From assembly GCA_051954235.1 (NCBI GenBank), contig JBQCHY010000057.1:62001-126000 (forward strand): 64,000 nt of DNA, written 5' to 3'. Position 1 is the first letter of the stretch, and every line of letters starts with the position of its first letter. The stretch comes from 62-47 sp051954235 (GTDB taxonomy: Bacteria; Pseudomonadota; Alphaproteobacteria; Rhizobiales; Xanthobacteraceae). A model generated the notes under the pieces. It was not told the origin of the DNA and searched no databases. It was given only the letters and a program-made list of their open reading frames with translations. The translations under genes and the position numbers were made by a program. Below, piece after piece: positions 8,098 through 15,061 of this stretch.

Positions 8098-8684
8098 GTC
8101 ACTCGCCCGTTTGCGATGACGTCCCGGAGAGTCTTGTCGGGATATCCGGTGAAGCGCCGGACCATACGTTCGAGAATGATCCCGATGGCAAAACCCGCCG
8201 CGACGTCGGATAGCCAATGCGCGAGAATCGCAACGCGCGTCATAGACAGACCTAGTGCCGCACCCCAGACCGGGATTTTGTATCGCGCGGGTAAGACTGT
8301 CGCCGCCGAGGCCAAGGCGCCCATATGGACCGCATGACCGGACGGGAAAGCGTCCATGCTGTCGCCAGATATCGGGATGCCGTTGAGGTGGCCTTTCACG
8401 GTCTTTCGATCCGGGCGGACTTGATCGAAGGTGGTTTTCAAGATGTGGGGGGCCGCCGCCGTTACAGCGGCAACGATAAGCAGATGTCCGGCGGCCGGGC
8501 GAAGTGGAGAGCGAAACGCTGTTGCCGCAATCCATGCCGTTGCGGCGCACCCCAGCAGCAGGTGTTCGTCGGCGCCCCATGTCAACGTCTTCTCAATCTC
8601 TTCGGGGACGGGGCGCGCCTTCGCGGCAATCTGTCCTGCAACGCGCCGATCGAGTGACGTAGGGTGGATGCGAAACAGCGCCAT
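8094..8684 (-). CDS. PAP2 superfamily phosphatase, membrane-bound
   Basis: A 196-residue membrane phosphatase acting on a lipid phosphate or similar. All three motifs of the PAP2 family are present in order: KTTFDQVRPDR, the PSGH box in DAFPSGHAVH, and a third motif with TRVAILAHWLSD (arginine, histidine and aspartate conserved; the serine before arginine replaced by threonine). Hydrophobic segments lie between them. First gene of a three-gene operon with the DUF3147 pair. A GGAAC 65-70 bases upstream lacks a matching -10, so stress control is only suggested. Confidence 0.85.
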   Translation of the reverse strand: MALFRIHPTSLDRRVAGQIAAKARPVPEEIEKTLTWGADEHLLLGCAATAWIAATAFRSPLRPAAGHLLIVAAVTAAAPHILKTTFDQVRPDRKTVKGHLNGIPISGDSMDAFPSGHAVHMGALASAATVLPARYKIPVWGAALGLSMTRVAILAHWLSDVAAGFAIGIILERMVRRFTGYPDKTLRDVIANGRVT

Positions 8685-8808
8685 TTCTTCTGCCTCATCC
8701 CTCGTTCAGTTTGCTGCCGCTCATCGCCAATTCACAGCGAGCGCGCTTTGTTCCGAGACGAGTGGTCGGGGCAAAGATGCCGATGCGAGCGATATCTGAT
8801 GTCAGCTA

Positions 8809-8834
8809 GGAACACAACTTCGGGAGGAAAGTTG
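8809..8834 (+). promoter_or_regulatory. Candidate EcfG promoter of csbD
   Basis: GGAAC (8809-8813) followed after 17 bases by GTTG (8831-8834), 26 bases before the csbD start. It has the same core and spacing as the elements at 5132-5157 and 5818-5843. CsbD proteins are classic general-stress proteins, which supports the assignment. Confidence 0.65.
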
Positions 8835-8859
8835 TCTTGCTTTCAAATGGAGACCGAAG

Positions 8860-9069
8860 ATGGATTGGAATCGGATTGAAGGAAATTGGAAGCAGGTGAA
8901 GGGGAAGGTGAAGGAGCAATGGGGCAAGCTCACGGATGATGATCTCGACGTCATCAATGGCAAGCGGGATCAGCTCGAAGGGCGAATCCAGGAGCGCTAC
9001 GGATACCAGAAAGATCAGGTGAAGAAGGAAATCGACGATTGGTATGGTCGTCAGAATTGGCAAGGTTGA
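8860..9069 (+). CDS. CsbD family stress-response protein
   Basis: A 69-residue protein with the whole CsbD pattern: MDWNRIEGNWKQVKGKVKEQ at the start, then WGKLTDDDLDVINGKRDQLEG and ERYGYQKDQVKKEIDDW. These are small, charged, highly expressed proteins under general-stress control; molecular function is not established. It has its own EcfG-type promoter and is followed 13 bases later by a YciE-like ferritin-fold gene, probably in the same transcript. Confidence 0.92.
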   Translation: MDWNRIEGNWKQVKGKVKEQWGKLTDDDLDVINGKRDQLEGRIQERYGYQKDQVKKEIDDWYGRQNWQG

Positions 9070-9082
9070 TGGGAGAGCGTCA

Positions 9083-9580
9083 ATGGCGAAAGAGAAAGAA
9101 CTGAGAGATCTGTTTGTCGATACGCTGCGGGATATCTATTTCGCGGAAAAGAAGATCCTTGCCGCGTTGCCGAAGATGGCAAAGGCGACCACTTCACCCA
9201 AGCTGAAAGCGGCGTTCGAGAAGCACGAGGCCGAAACGGATGGGCAGGTCGATCGGCTGGAGCAGATTTTCGAGATCATCGACGAGACCCCGCGCGGCAA
9301 AACTTGCGATGCGATCCTAGGCATCCTCGACGAAGGCAAGGAGATTATGTCGGAATACAAGGGTATGCCGGCGCTCGATGCGGGGTTGCTCGCAGCCGCC
9401 CAGGCGGTCGAGCACTACGAGATGTCGCGATACGGGACATTGAAAACCTGGGCGAGCGAACTTGGTATGAAAGACGTCGTGCAGCTTCTTGAAGCGACGT
9501 TGAAGGAGGAAAAGGCGACGGATGCTGCGCTGTCGACGCTCGCCGAATCCGAAGTCAACCAGCACGCCCAAGCGGCGTAA
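9083..9580 (+). CDS. YciE/YciF-type ferritin-like protein (DUF892)
   Basis: A 165-residue four-helix-bundle protein. The start at 9083 (MAKEKELRDLFVDTLRD) has GGGAGAG upstream; the reading frame continues into csbD without support. Typical DUF892 features are LRDIYFAEKKILAALPKM, FEKHEAETDGQVDRLEQIFE, and the metal-ligand-like AAAQAVEHYEMSRYGTL and LLEATLKEEKATDAAL helices with their glutamates and histidines. Such proteins are stress-induced and thought to bind iron or manganese. Co-transcribed with csbD and followed by a strong hairpin at 9600-9634. Confidence 0.9.
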   Translation: MAKEKELRDLFVDTLRDIYFAEKKILAALPKMAKATTSPKLKAAFEKHEAETDGQVDRLEQIFEIIDETPRGKTCDAILGILDEGKEIMSEYKGMPALDAGLLAAAQAVEHYEMSRYGTLKTWASELGMKDVVQLLEATLKEEKATDAALSTLAESEVNQHAQAA

Positions 9581-9599
9581 ACTCCGCACGTTTAAACCT

Positions 9600-9634
9600 G
9601 CATTGGCAGGCCAGTGAAACTGGTCTGCCAATGC
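9600..9634 (+). terminator. Hairpin after the csbD-yciE transcript
   Basis: A 16-base inverted repeat (GCATTGGCAGGCCAGT, 9600-9615, against 9619-9634) with a single G-T wobble and a three-base loop. It lies 20 bases after the yciE stop. No T-run follows, so it may be a terminator needing Rho or an mRNA-stabilising hairpin. Confidence 0.55.
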
Positions 9635-9759
9635 CCTCGAAGGCATGATCTATCTTCGCTTGTTGTAAGCTTACATAAGCGAATACAAATTCAGTAACGA
9701 TGCGATGTCCGGCTGATTTACTATCATTGAAAAACGAAGCGTCATTGTTGAGGCGCAGC

Positions 9760-9909
9760 ATGATTCGCAAACTCAAATCGGGAAAGTATCGGATCTATTC
9801 GCGCAAGATTGATCCAAAAACCGGCAAGCGCCGCAACCTCGGCACATTTGGAAGCCGCGCTGCCGCCGAGAAGCATGAGCGCGAAATCCAATACTTCAAG
9901 CGACACTAG
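9760..9909 (+). CDS. Small basic protein resembling an integrase arm-type DNA-binding domain
   Basis: A 49-residue very basic protein, MIRKLKSGKYRIYSRK at the start, then DPKTGKRRNLGTFGSR and AAAEKHEREIQYFKR. The pattern of three short beta-strands and a helix is that of the arm-binding (AP2-like) domain at the N-terminus of tyrosine recombinases, but no catalytic domain follows: the next 850 bases contain no integrase. Stand-alone versions seem to be ordinary chromosomal genes in Bradyrhizobium relatives. The ATG at 9760 was chosen because homology-like residues begin there. Function unknown; DNA binding is an inference from composition. Confidence 0.6.
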   Translation: MIRKLKSGKYRIYSRKIDPKTGKRRNLGTFGSRAAAEKHEREIQYFKRH

Positions 9910-10680
9910 AGCCGATTGAACAAAGTGATCCCGCGCTTTGATGGGTGAATAAGCCTTCATCGTAGCACAGTGGCGATAAGCAGCCAATTCGGTCGCGTTC
10001 CGGCGGGGTAGGGGATGATCCATTCATCGATAGGTGGCGCCGACTGCGCAGTCGCTGGCGATATCGCCGCTCCTGCTGCAACCATGCGCCATTATCGGGG
10101 AGCATTTGAAGTCGCGGCACGAAGCCGGCCTTGATAGGATGAGGAAACGGGATGAAGGCGGCCATCATGATCGAGACCAGGCGCTTCACGGCCCGATGTC
10201 GATCACCCAATTCGCCTTGAAAGCGCAGGTTGCCGATGCAATCTGATGCCTGCCTTCGTCGCGACTTATTGGAGTTGGGCGCGGGCCGGTCGGGATCGAT
10301 CAAGCAACCGTGGCGAATCAGTCTGACGCTGCGCGAATCTATTGTGCATGGTGAGTCTGATGAAGGCGTGGATAGATCCGCGCCTTTGCTCTTGGTCTTT
10401 CACCGAAATTCTCGCGCCGGTCAGTTGTAGTTTCTAACAAGCGCTGGGCCGTCGCTAATTCGCTCCTGCTCTCCGATTCTGAAGTCGTGATTTCGGGGTG
10501 GTTGCAGTAGAGTTGCGGCGATCTTCGCGGCATGGTCGCAGAAGCGGCTTCGATCATCGCTGCCTCTACCGGTTCATCGCGGGTTCGTTATCGGGGGGAT
10601 CCTACAGTCGGTCGACGCGGCGATAAACTCCAATGACGAACGGTTGGGTTGACGGATTCCTACGGTTCGCGAGAAACAGC
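9910..10680 (+). other. 770-base stretch with no recognisable gene
   Basis: Short open frames exist on both strands but none has a plausible ribosome-binding site together with protein-like composition, and none resembles a family I know. It lies between the stress island and the aryl-CoA operon and could be the remains of lost genes or of a mobile element. I saw no terminal inverted repeats or tRNA-like sequence in it. Confidence 0.4.
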
Positions 10681-10684
10681 TTGA

Positions 10685-10714
10685 CTAAATAATTTAGATA
10701 TGAAAATTTCATAT
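10685..10714. promoter_or_regulatory. Two abutting palindromes in the promoter of the aryl-CoA monooxygenase
   Basis: CTAAATAATTTAG (10685-10697, six-base arms) is followed without a gap by ATATGAAAATTTCATAT (10698-10714, eight-base arms); both are perfect around a central A. They lie in the only strongly AT-rich stretch of the neighbourhood, 54-83 bases before the gene start at 10768, overlapping possible -35 (TTGACT, 10681-10686) and -10 (TATAAA, 10714-10719) elements. Size and symmetry fit a dimeric regulator such as a MarR protein; the binder is unknown. Confidence 0.6.
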
Positions 10715-10767
10715 ATAAAATAAAAAGGCATGGGCCGTCTCCGCACCGTCGCGAGCAAGGAGGAAGC

Positions 10768-13086
10768 ATGCGGATCGTTTGCATTGGCGGTGGTCCCGCC
10801 GGCTTGTACTTCGCGCTCCTCATGAAGCAGCGCCACCCTGAACACATCATCACGGTGGTCGAACGCAACCGGCCCTACGACACCTTCGGCTGGGGCGTCG
10901 TGTTTTCCGATCAGATGATGGAGGCGATGCGGCTGGCCGATCCCAAGACCGCGGCCGAAGTCGAAGACAGCTTCAATCACTGGGACGATATCGAACTGGT
11001 GTTCAAAGGGCACCGCATCCGCACCACCGGCCACGGCTTCGTCGGGATCGGGCGCAAGAAGTTGCTCAATCTGTTGCAGGCCCGCTGCGAGGAATTGGGC
11101 GTCGAGCTCGTGTTCGAGCGTGAGGTGGACTCCGATCTCGAATTTCCCGATGCCGATCTCATCATCGCCTCCGACGGGGTGTCGTCGAAAATTCGCAATC
11201 GCTATCCGGATGTATTCAAACCCGACATGGTGGTGCGGCCGAACCGTTTCATCTGGCTCGGCACCAACAAGCTGTTCGACGCCTTCACCTTCGACTTCCG
11301 CAAGACCGAGCATGGCTGGTTTCAGGCGCATATCTATAAATTCGACAACAAGACTTCGACCTTCATCATCGAGACCACCGAGGAAGCCTACAAGAAGCAC
11401 GGACTCGATAAAATAGATCAGCAGGGCTCCATTGCGTTCTGCGAGCAACTGTTTGCCGAGACGTTGCAGGGTGCGCAGCTGATCACCAACGCGCGGCATC
11501 TGCGCGGCTCGGCCTGGATCAACTTCAGCCGCCTGATCTGCGGTCACTGGAGTCATTTCAACGGTCGGTCGCATGTCGTGCTGATGGGGGACGCGGCGCA
11601 CACCGCGCATTTCGCGATCGGCGCGGGCACTCGGCTCGCTCTCGACGACGCCATTGAGTTGACCCGCCAGTTCGATCGATTGGGTCACGACAAGCGCAAC
11701 ATTCCGCAAGTCCTCCTCGAATACGAGGAGATTCGCCGCGTCGATGTCGCACGGATTCAGAATGCCGCACGCAATGCAATGGAATGGTTCGAGGTGGTCG
11801 GCAATCGTTACGCCGATCAACTCGATCCGCAGCAGTTCATGTATTCGATGCTGACCCGATCCCAACGCATCAGCCACGAGAACCTGCGCCTGCGCGACAA
11901 ATCCTATCTCGAGCAGTTCGAACGCTGGTTCTCCGATCGTGCGGGAATCGCATCGTCCATGGGCGAGCGGCCGTTGCCGCCAGTGTTCACGCCATTCACG
12001 GTGCGCTCGGTAACGTTGCACAATCGCGTCATCGTCTCGCCCATGGCGATGTATTCGGCGCAGGACGGCGTGCCGGGTGAGTTTCATCTGGCGCATCTCG
12101 GCGCACGTGCTCTTGGCGGCGCGGGCCTCGTCTTCGGCGAGATGACGTGCGTATCGCCCGATGCGCGGATCACGCCGGGCTGTCTCGGGCTGTGGAACGA
12201 CGCGCAGCAGGCCGGCTGGACGCGTATCGTCGATTTCATCCACGCCACGTCCAATGCCAAGGTCGGCATTCAACTGGGCCATGCCGGCCGCAAGGGCTCG
12301 ACCCGCGTTGCCTGGGAGGGCATCGACCAGCCGCTCGACGCCGGCAACTGGCCGCTGATTTCAGCGTCGGCTTTGTCCTATCTGAAACATTCGCAAGTGC
12401 CGAAGGCGATGGATCGCGCCGACATGGATCGCGTCACGCGCGATTTCGTCACCGCCGCGCAACGCGCGGCCGCGGCGGGCGCCGACTGGCTCGAATTGCA
12501 CGTCGCCCACGGCTATCTGCTGTCGAGTTTCCTGTCGCCGTTGACCAACAAGCGCACTGATGACTACGGCGGTTCGCACGAGAATCGCGCGCGTTATCCG
12601 CTGGAGGTGTTCAAGGCGATCCGCGCCGTGTGGCCGAACGACAAGCCGATGTCGGTGCGCCTGTCGTGTCACGACTGGTACGAGGGCGGCAACACGCCGG
12701 ACGATGCCGCAATTTTCGCGCGGATGTTCAAGGACGCCGGCGCGGACGTCATCGATTGTTCGTCGGGGCAGGTCGTCAAGGAGGAGCAGCCGGTGTACGG
12801 CCGCCTGTTCCAGACGCCGTTCTCCGACAAGATCCGTAACGAGGTCGGCATCGCGACCATTGCCGTCGGCGCCATCTCGGATGCGGATCAGGCCAATTCC
12901 GTGATCGGCGCCGGCCGCGCGGACCTCACCGCGGTCGCGCGCCCGCACCTCGCCGATCCCGCTTGGACCTTGCATGAGGCCGCCAAGCTGGGCCTCAAGA
13001 CTTTAACTTGGCCAAAGCAATACTTGTCAGGCAAGCAGCAATATGAAACCAATCTTGAACGCGCGGCTCAGGCGGTGACCAAATGA
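10768..13086 (+). CDS. Fused aryl-CoA monooxygenase/old-yellow-enzyme reductase (salicylyl-CoA or 2-aminobenzoyl-CoA type)
   Basis: A 772-residue two-domain flavoenzyme. Residues 1-390 form an FAD-dependent monooxygenase: the dinucleotide loop GGGPAGLYFALLMK near the start and GDAAHTAHFAIGAGTRLALD near residue 275. Residues 400-770 form an old-yellow-enzyme domain (HNRVIVSPMAMYSA, IQLGHAGRKGSTR, HVAHGYLLSSFLSPLTNKR). This fusion is known from 2-aminobenzoyl-CoA monooxygenase/reductase and salicylyl-CoA 5-hydroxylase, which hydroxylate and then reduce a CoA-bound aromatic ring. AAGGAGGAAG precedes the ATG. The SDR gene behind overlaps by four bases. No aryl-CoA ligase lies nearby, so the substrate must be activated elsewhere or the operon is incomplete. 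Confidence 0.88.
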   Translation: MRIVCIGGGPAGLYFALLMKQRHPEHIITVVERNRPYDTFGWGVVFSDQMMEAMRLADPKTAAEVEDSFNHWDDIELVFKGHRIRTTGHGFVGIGRKKLLNLLQARCEELGVELVFEREVDSDLEFPDADLIIASDGVSSKIRNRYPDVFKPDMVVRPNRFIWLGTNKLFDAFTFDFRKTEHGWFQAHIYKFDNKTSTFIIETTEEAYKKHGLDKIDQQGSIAFCEQLFAETLQGAQLITNARHLRGSAWINFSRLICGHWSHFNGRSHVVLMGDAAHTAHFAIGAGTRLALDDAIELTRQFDRLGHDKRNIPQVLLEYEEIRRVDVARIQNAARNAMEWFEVVGNRYADQLDPQQFMYSMLTRSQRISHENLRLRDKSYLEQFERWFSDRAGIASSMGERPLPPVFTPFTVRSVTLHNRVIVSPMAMYSAQDGVPGEFHLAHLGARALGGAGLVFGEMTCVSPDARITPGCLGLWNDAQQAGWTRIVDFIHATSNAKVGIQLGHAGRKGSTRVAWEGIDQPLDAGNWPLISASALSYLKHSQVPKAMDRADMDRVTRDFVTAAQRAAAAGADWLELHVAHGYLLSSFLSPLTNKRTDDYGGSHENRARYPLEVFKAIRAVWPNDKPMSVRLSCHDWYEGGNTPDDAAIFARMFKDAGADVIDCSSGQVVKEEQPVYGRLFQTPFSDKIRNEVGIATIAVGAISDADQANSVIGAGRADLTAVARPHLADPAWTLHEAAKLGLKTLTWPKQYLSGKQQYETNLERAAQAVTK

Positions 13087-13862
13087 ATGCTCGCACGCTC
13101 GACGGCCAACACGCACTCGTCACCGGCGCCGGTAGCGGCATCGGCGAGGCGATCGCGATCGCGCTGGCCCGCGCCGGCGCGCGCGTGTCGCTCGCGGGAC
13201 GCCGCCGCGATCCGCTGCTGCGCGTTGCCGCACAGTGCGAAGGCCGCGGTCAGGCGATCGACGGGTTCGACGTCGTGTCGGAAGAGGCGGTGGAGAAGGG
13301 TCTTGCCGCCGTGAGCCAAACGTTCGGGCCATTGCGTATTCTCGTCAACAATGCCGGCGAAGCGCCGAGCGCGCCGTTCGAAAAGACGACGAGCGAGATG
13401 TGGGCGCATACCATCGGCGTCGACCTGACCGGTGTTTTCAACGTCACGCGATTGGCTCTGCCCCAACTCAAGGCGATGCAGGAAGGCGCGCGGGTTATCA
13501 ATGTAGCCTCGACCGCGGGACTGAAGGGCTATCGCTACGTGGCCGCTTATTGCGCCGCCAAGCATGGTGTGATCGGACTGACGCGCGCGCTTGCGCTGGA
13601 GCTTGCGCGGACCAGTGTGACGGTCAATGCGGTTTGTCCGGGGTTCACCGATACGCCGATGATCCAGGCATCGGTCGATGCCATCGTGGCGAAGACCGGG
13701 CGTTCGCGCGACGAGGCCATAGCGGAACTGGCGAAAACCAATCCACAAGGGCGGCTGGTGCATCCGCAAGAGGTCGCGGATGCGGTGCTTTGGCTGGTAT
13801 CACCTGCGGCGTCTGCCGTCACCGGCCAATCCATTATCGTCGCGGGCGGGGAGGTGATGTAG
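13083..13862 (+). CDS. SDR family dehydrogenase of the aryl-CoA operon
   Basis: A 259-residue short-chain dehydrogenase with TGAGSGIGEAIAIALA (cofactor loop), NNAGEAPS, and the catalytic YVAAYCAAKHG near residue 155, of the 3-hydroxyacyl-CoA/3-oxoacyl reductase branch. ATGA overlap with the monooxygenase shows tight coupling. In related clusters such an enzyme oxidises a hydroxyacyl intermediate after ring reduction; this is inference from position. The sequence is intact although the genes that should follow are broken. Confidence 0.87.
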   Translation: MNARTLDGQHALVTGAGSGIGEAIAIALARAGARVSLAGRRRDPLLRVAAQCEGRGQAIDGFDVVSEEAVEKGLAAVSQTFGPLRILVNNAGEAPSAPFEKTTSEMWAHTIGVDLTGVFNVTRLALPQLKAMQEGARVINVASTAGLKGYRYVAAYCAAKHGVIGLTRALALELARTSVTVNAVCPGFTDTPMIQASVDAIVAKTGRSRDEAIAELAKTNPQGRLVHPQEVADAVLWLVSPAASAVTGQSIIVAGGEVM

Positions 13863-13931
13863 AAGGTGGAGTCAGTCAGGCAGGCGGTCTTGTGTCCATT
13901 CAAGTCCTATGCAGCACGTCATTTCGTATAG

Positions 13932-14187
13932 GAGACGGACGTTGATGGCCGGGTGACGACGATTCGCCTCAATCGGCTCGAGAAGAAAAATCCACTTACG
14001 ATAGCTACGCTGAGTTGCCCGATCTGTTCCGCGACCTTGCTTATGCCTCCGATGTCCGCGCCATCGTTCTTGCGGGTTCTGGCGGAAATTTCTGTTCGGA
14101 TGGTGGCATGTTCGAAATCATTGAACGGCTCACGAAAATGGAAACGCCGGACCTCCTTCACGCGCGTGACAGGTGATGTCGTCAAGG
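13932..14187 (+). pseudogene. Broken enoyl-CoA hydratase gene (N-terminal third only)
   Basis: Reading DGRVTTIRLNRLEKKNPLT up to about 13998, then after a frame change YAELPDLFRDLAYASDVRAI, then AGSGGNFCSDGG and LTKMETPDLLH, and after a second frame change TRVTGDVVKA, gives a clear crotonase-family N-terminus matching hydratases of aryl-CoA operons. At least two frameshifts interrupt it, there is no credible start, and the sequence stops before the catalytic region. It follows the SDR gene directly and was probably the third gene of that operon. Confidence 0.8.
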
Positions 14188-14346
14188 CGGGTCAGGACGA
14201 ACGACGGAGCGATCCGCGGCTTCATTCTCGAAAAGGGATGGAAAGGTTTGTCCGCGCCGGCCATTCACGGAAAGATCGGTCTGCGCGCTTCGATCACAGG
14301 CGAGATCGTCCTCGATGATGTGTTTGAGCGGGTTCATTCGCCGTAG
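14188..14346 (+). pseudogene. Fragment of a glutaryl-CoA dehydrogenase-like gene
   Basis: Fifty-two codons and a stop reading RTNDGAIRGFILEKGWKGLS and KIGLRASITGEIVLDDVFE, an internal piece of the acyl-CoA dehydrogenase fold that resembles glutaryl-CoA dehydrogenase (the LRAS.TGEIV.D.V pattern). It begins where the hydratase remnant ends, with no start codon and neither end of the gene. The junction suggests a deletion that fused two unrelated gene pieces. 2-Aminobenzoyl-CoA and benzoate routes that pass through glutaryl-CoA would need this enzyme, so an intact copy is expected elsewhere. Confidence 0.75.
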
Positions 14347-14430
14347 TTGTACGGATCTTGTACGAGCTAAATCGGCTCAAAATCAAAGGCGGCGATCCAG
14401 TTATAAGGCTCTGATTTCGCTTATAATTTT

Positions 14431-14507
14431 TGGTAGCGGGAGAGGGACTCGAACCCCCGACCCCAGGATTATGATTCCCGTGCTCTAACCAGCTGAGCTA
14501 CCCCGCC
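14431..14507 (-). tRNA. tRNA-Met (CAT), elongator type
   Basis: A 77-base cloverleaf on the minus strand: acceptor GGCGGGG pairing with TCCCGCT (two G-T pairs), D-arm GCTC/GAGC, anticodon stem CGGGA/TCCTG with loop ATCATAA giving anticodon CAT, T-arm GGGGG/CCCTC with TTCGAGT loop, and an encoded CCA. The acceptor start differs from initiator tRNA (CGCGGGG), so elongator methionine is most likely; a tRNA-Ile read through lysidine modification is less likely. It stands next to the decayed genes at 13932-14346, with its 3' end facing them. Confidence 0.92.
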
Positions 14508-15061
14508 ACGATCCCCCGCCCGGCGAATTCCCGAGACGAGTGCGGCGCATATAAGAAGCCGCTCAGGGGCCTGTCAAGCAATGAACGTCTTATCCCGGGT
14601 AGACAGAACGTTGGTCTTTTGGGGCACCCGGTGCTTACGATTCATAGTTGGTCGATGATCCGCTTTGGGTCGCCGATGGTCTCGGCGTGTTTCCTTCCGG
14701 CTGGCCGTAATCGTGGCCGAGGTTGGGAGCATGATCCTGCGGGAACAAAAGCGCGGTGGACGCGATCGCAGGAAAAGTTTGTTGACAACGAAACAATCTG
14801 ATCTGATGGTGCGGTTCTCCTGAGGAAGCTCGCTTGGTTACGAATGGTATCGTTTACCCGTTGAGGGCGCGGTGGCCGCTTCATTAGAATGGGGATGGCA
14901 TCGATCGATGCTTGTGGTTCGACTGCTGGCGAGCGACATCAATTGAGCAAGATCGCGCCGGTGGTGCGTCATACGCCGCGAATGCAAGACCAGCCAAGCG
15001 AGTTGCGCCCGATGCAGAATCTATCGTCAATCGACATTTACCCGCGAAGCGTGTTCTTGCC
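14508..15061 (+). other. 550-base stretch without a recognisable gene
   Basis: Between tRNA-Met and the UPF0261 gene. No open frame here has convincing protein-like sequence. It contains a TTGACA (about 14779-14784) inside a partly symmetric AT-rich stretch that may be part of a promoter, but no matching -10 stands out. The reading frame of the following gene extends back to 14912, yet the family's conserved sequence starts only after 15062. Confidence 0.4.

Noticed and set aside
10660..12282. 540-codon open frame on the minus strand opposite the aryl-CoA monooxygenase
   Set aside because: GC-rich codon bias opens antisense frames; its product is histidine/arginine-rich low-complexity sequence without domain patterns, while the plus-strand gene has clear motifs.
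14431..14507. tRNA-Met as attachment site of a genomic island
   Set aside because: I looked for a second copy of the tRNA 3' end as a direct repeat and found none within the window, and no integrase gene; the idea stays unsupported.
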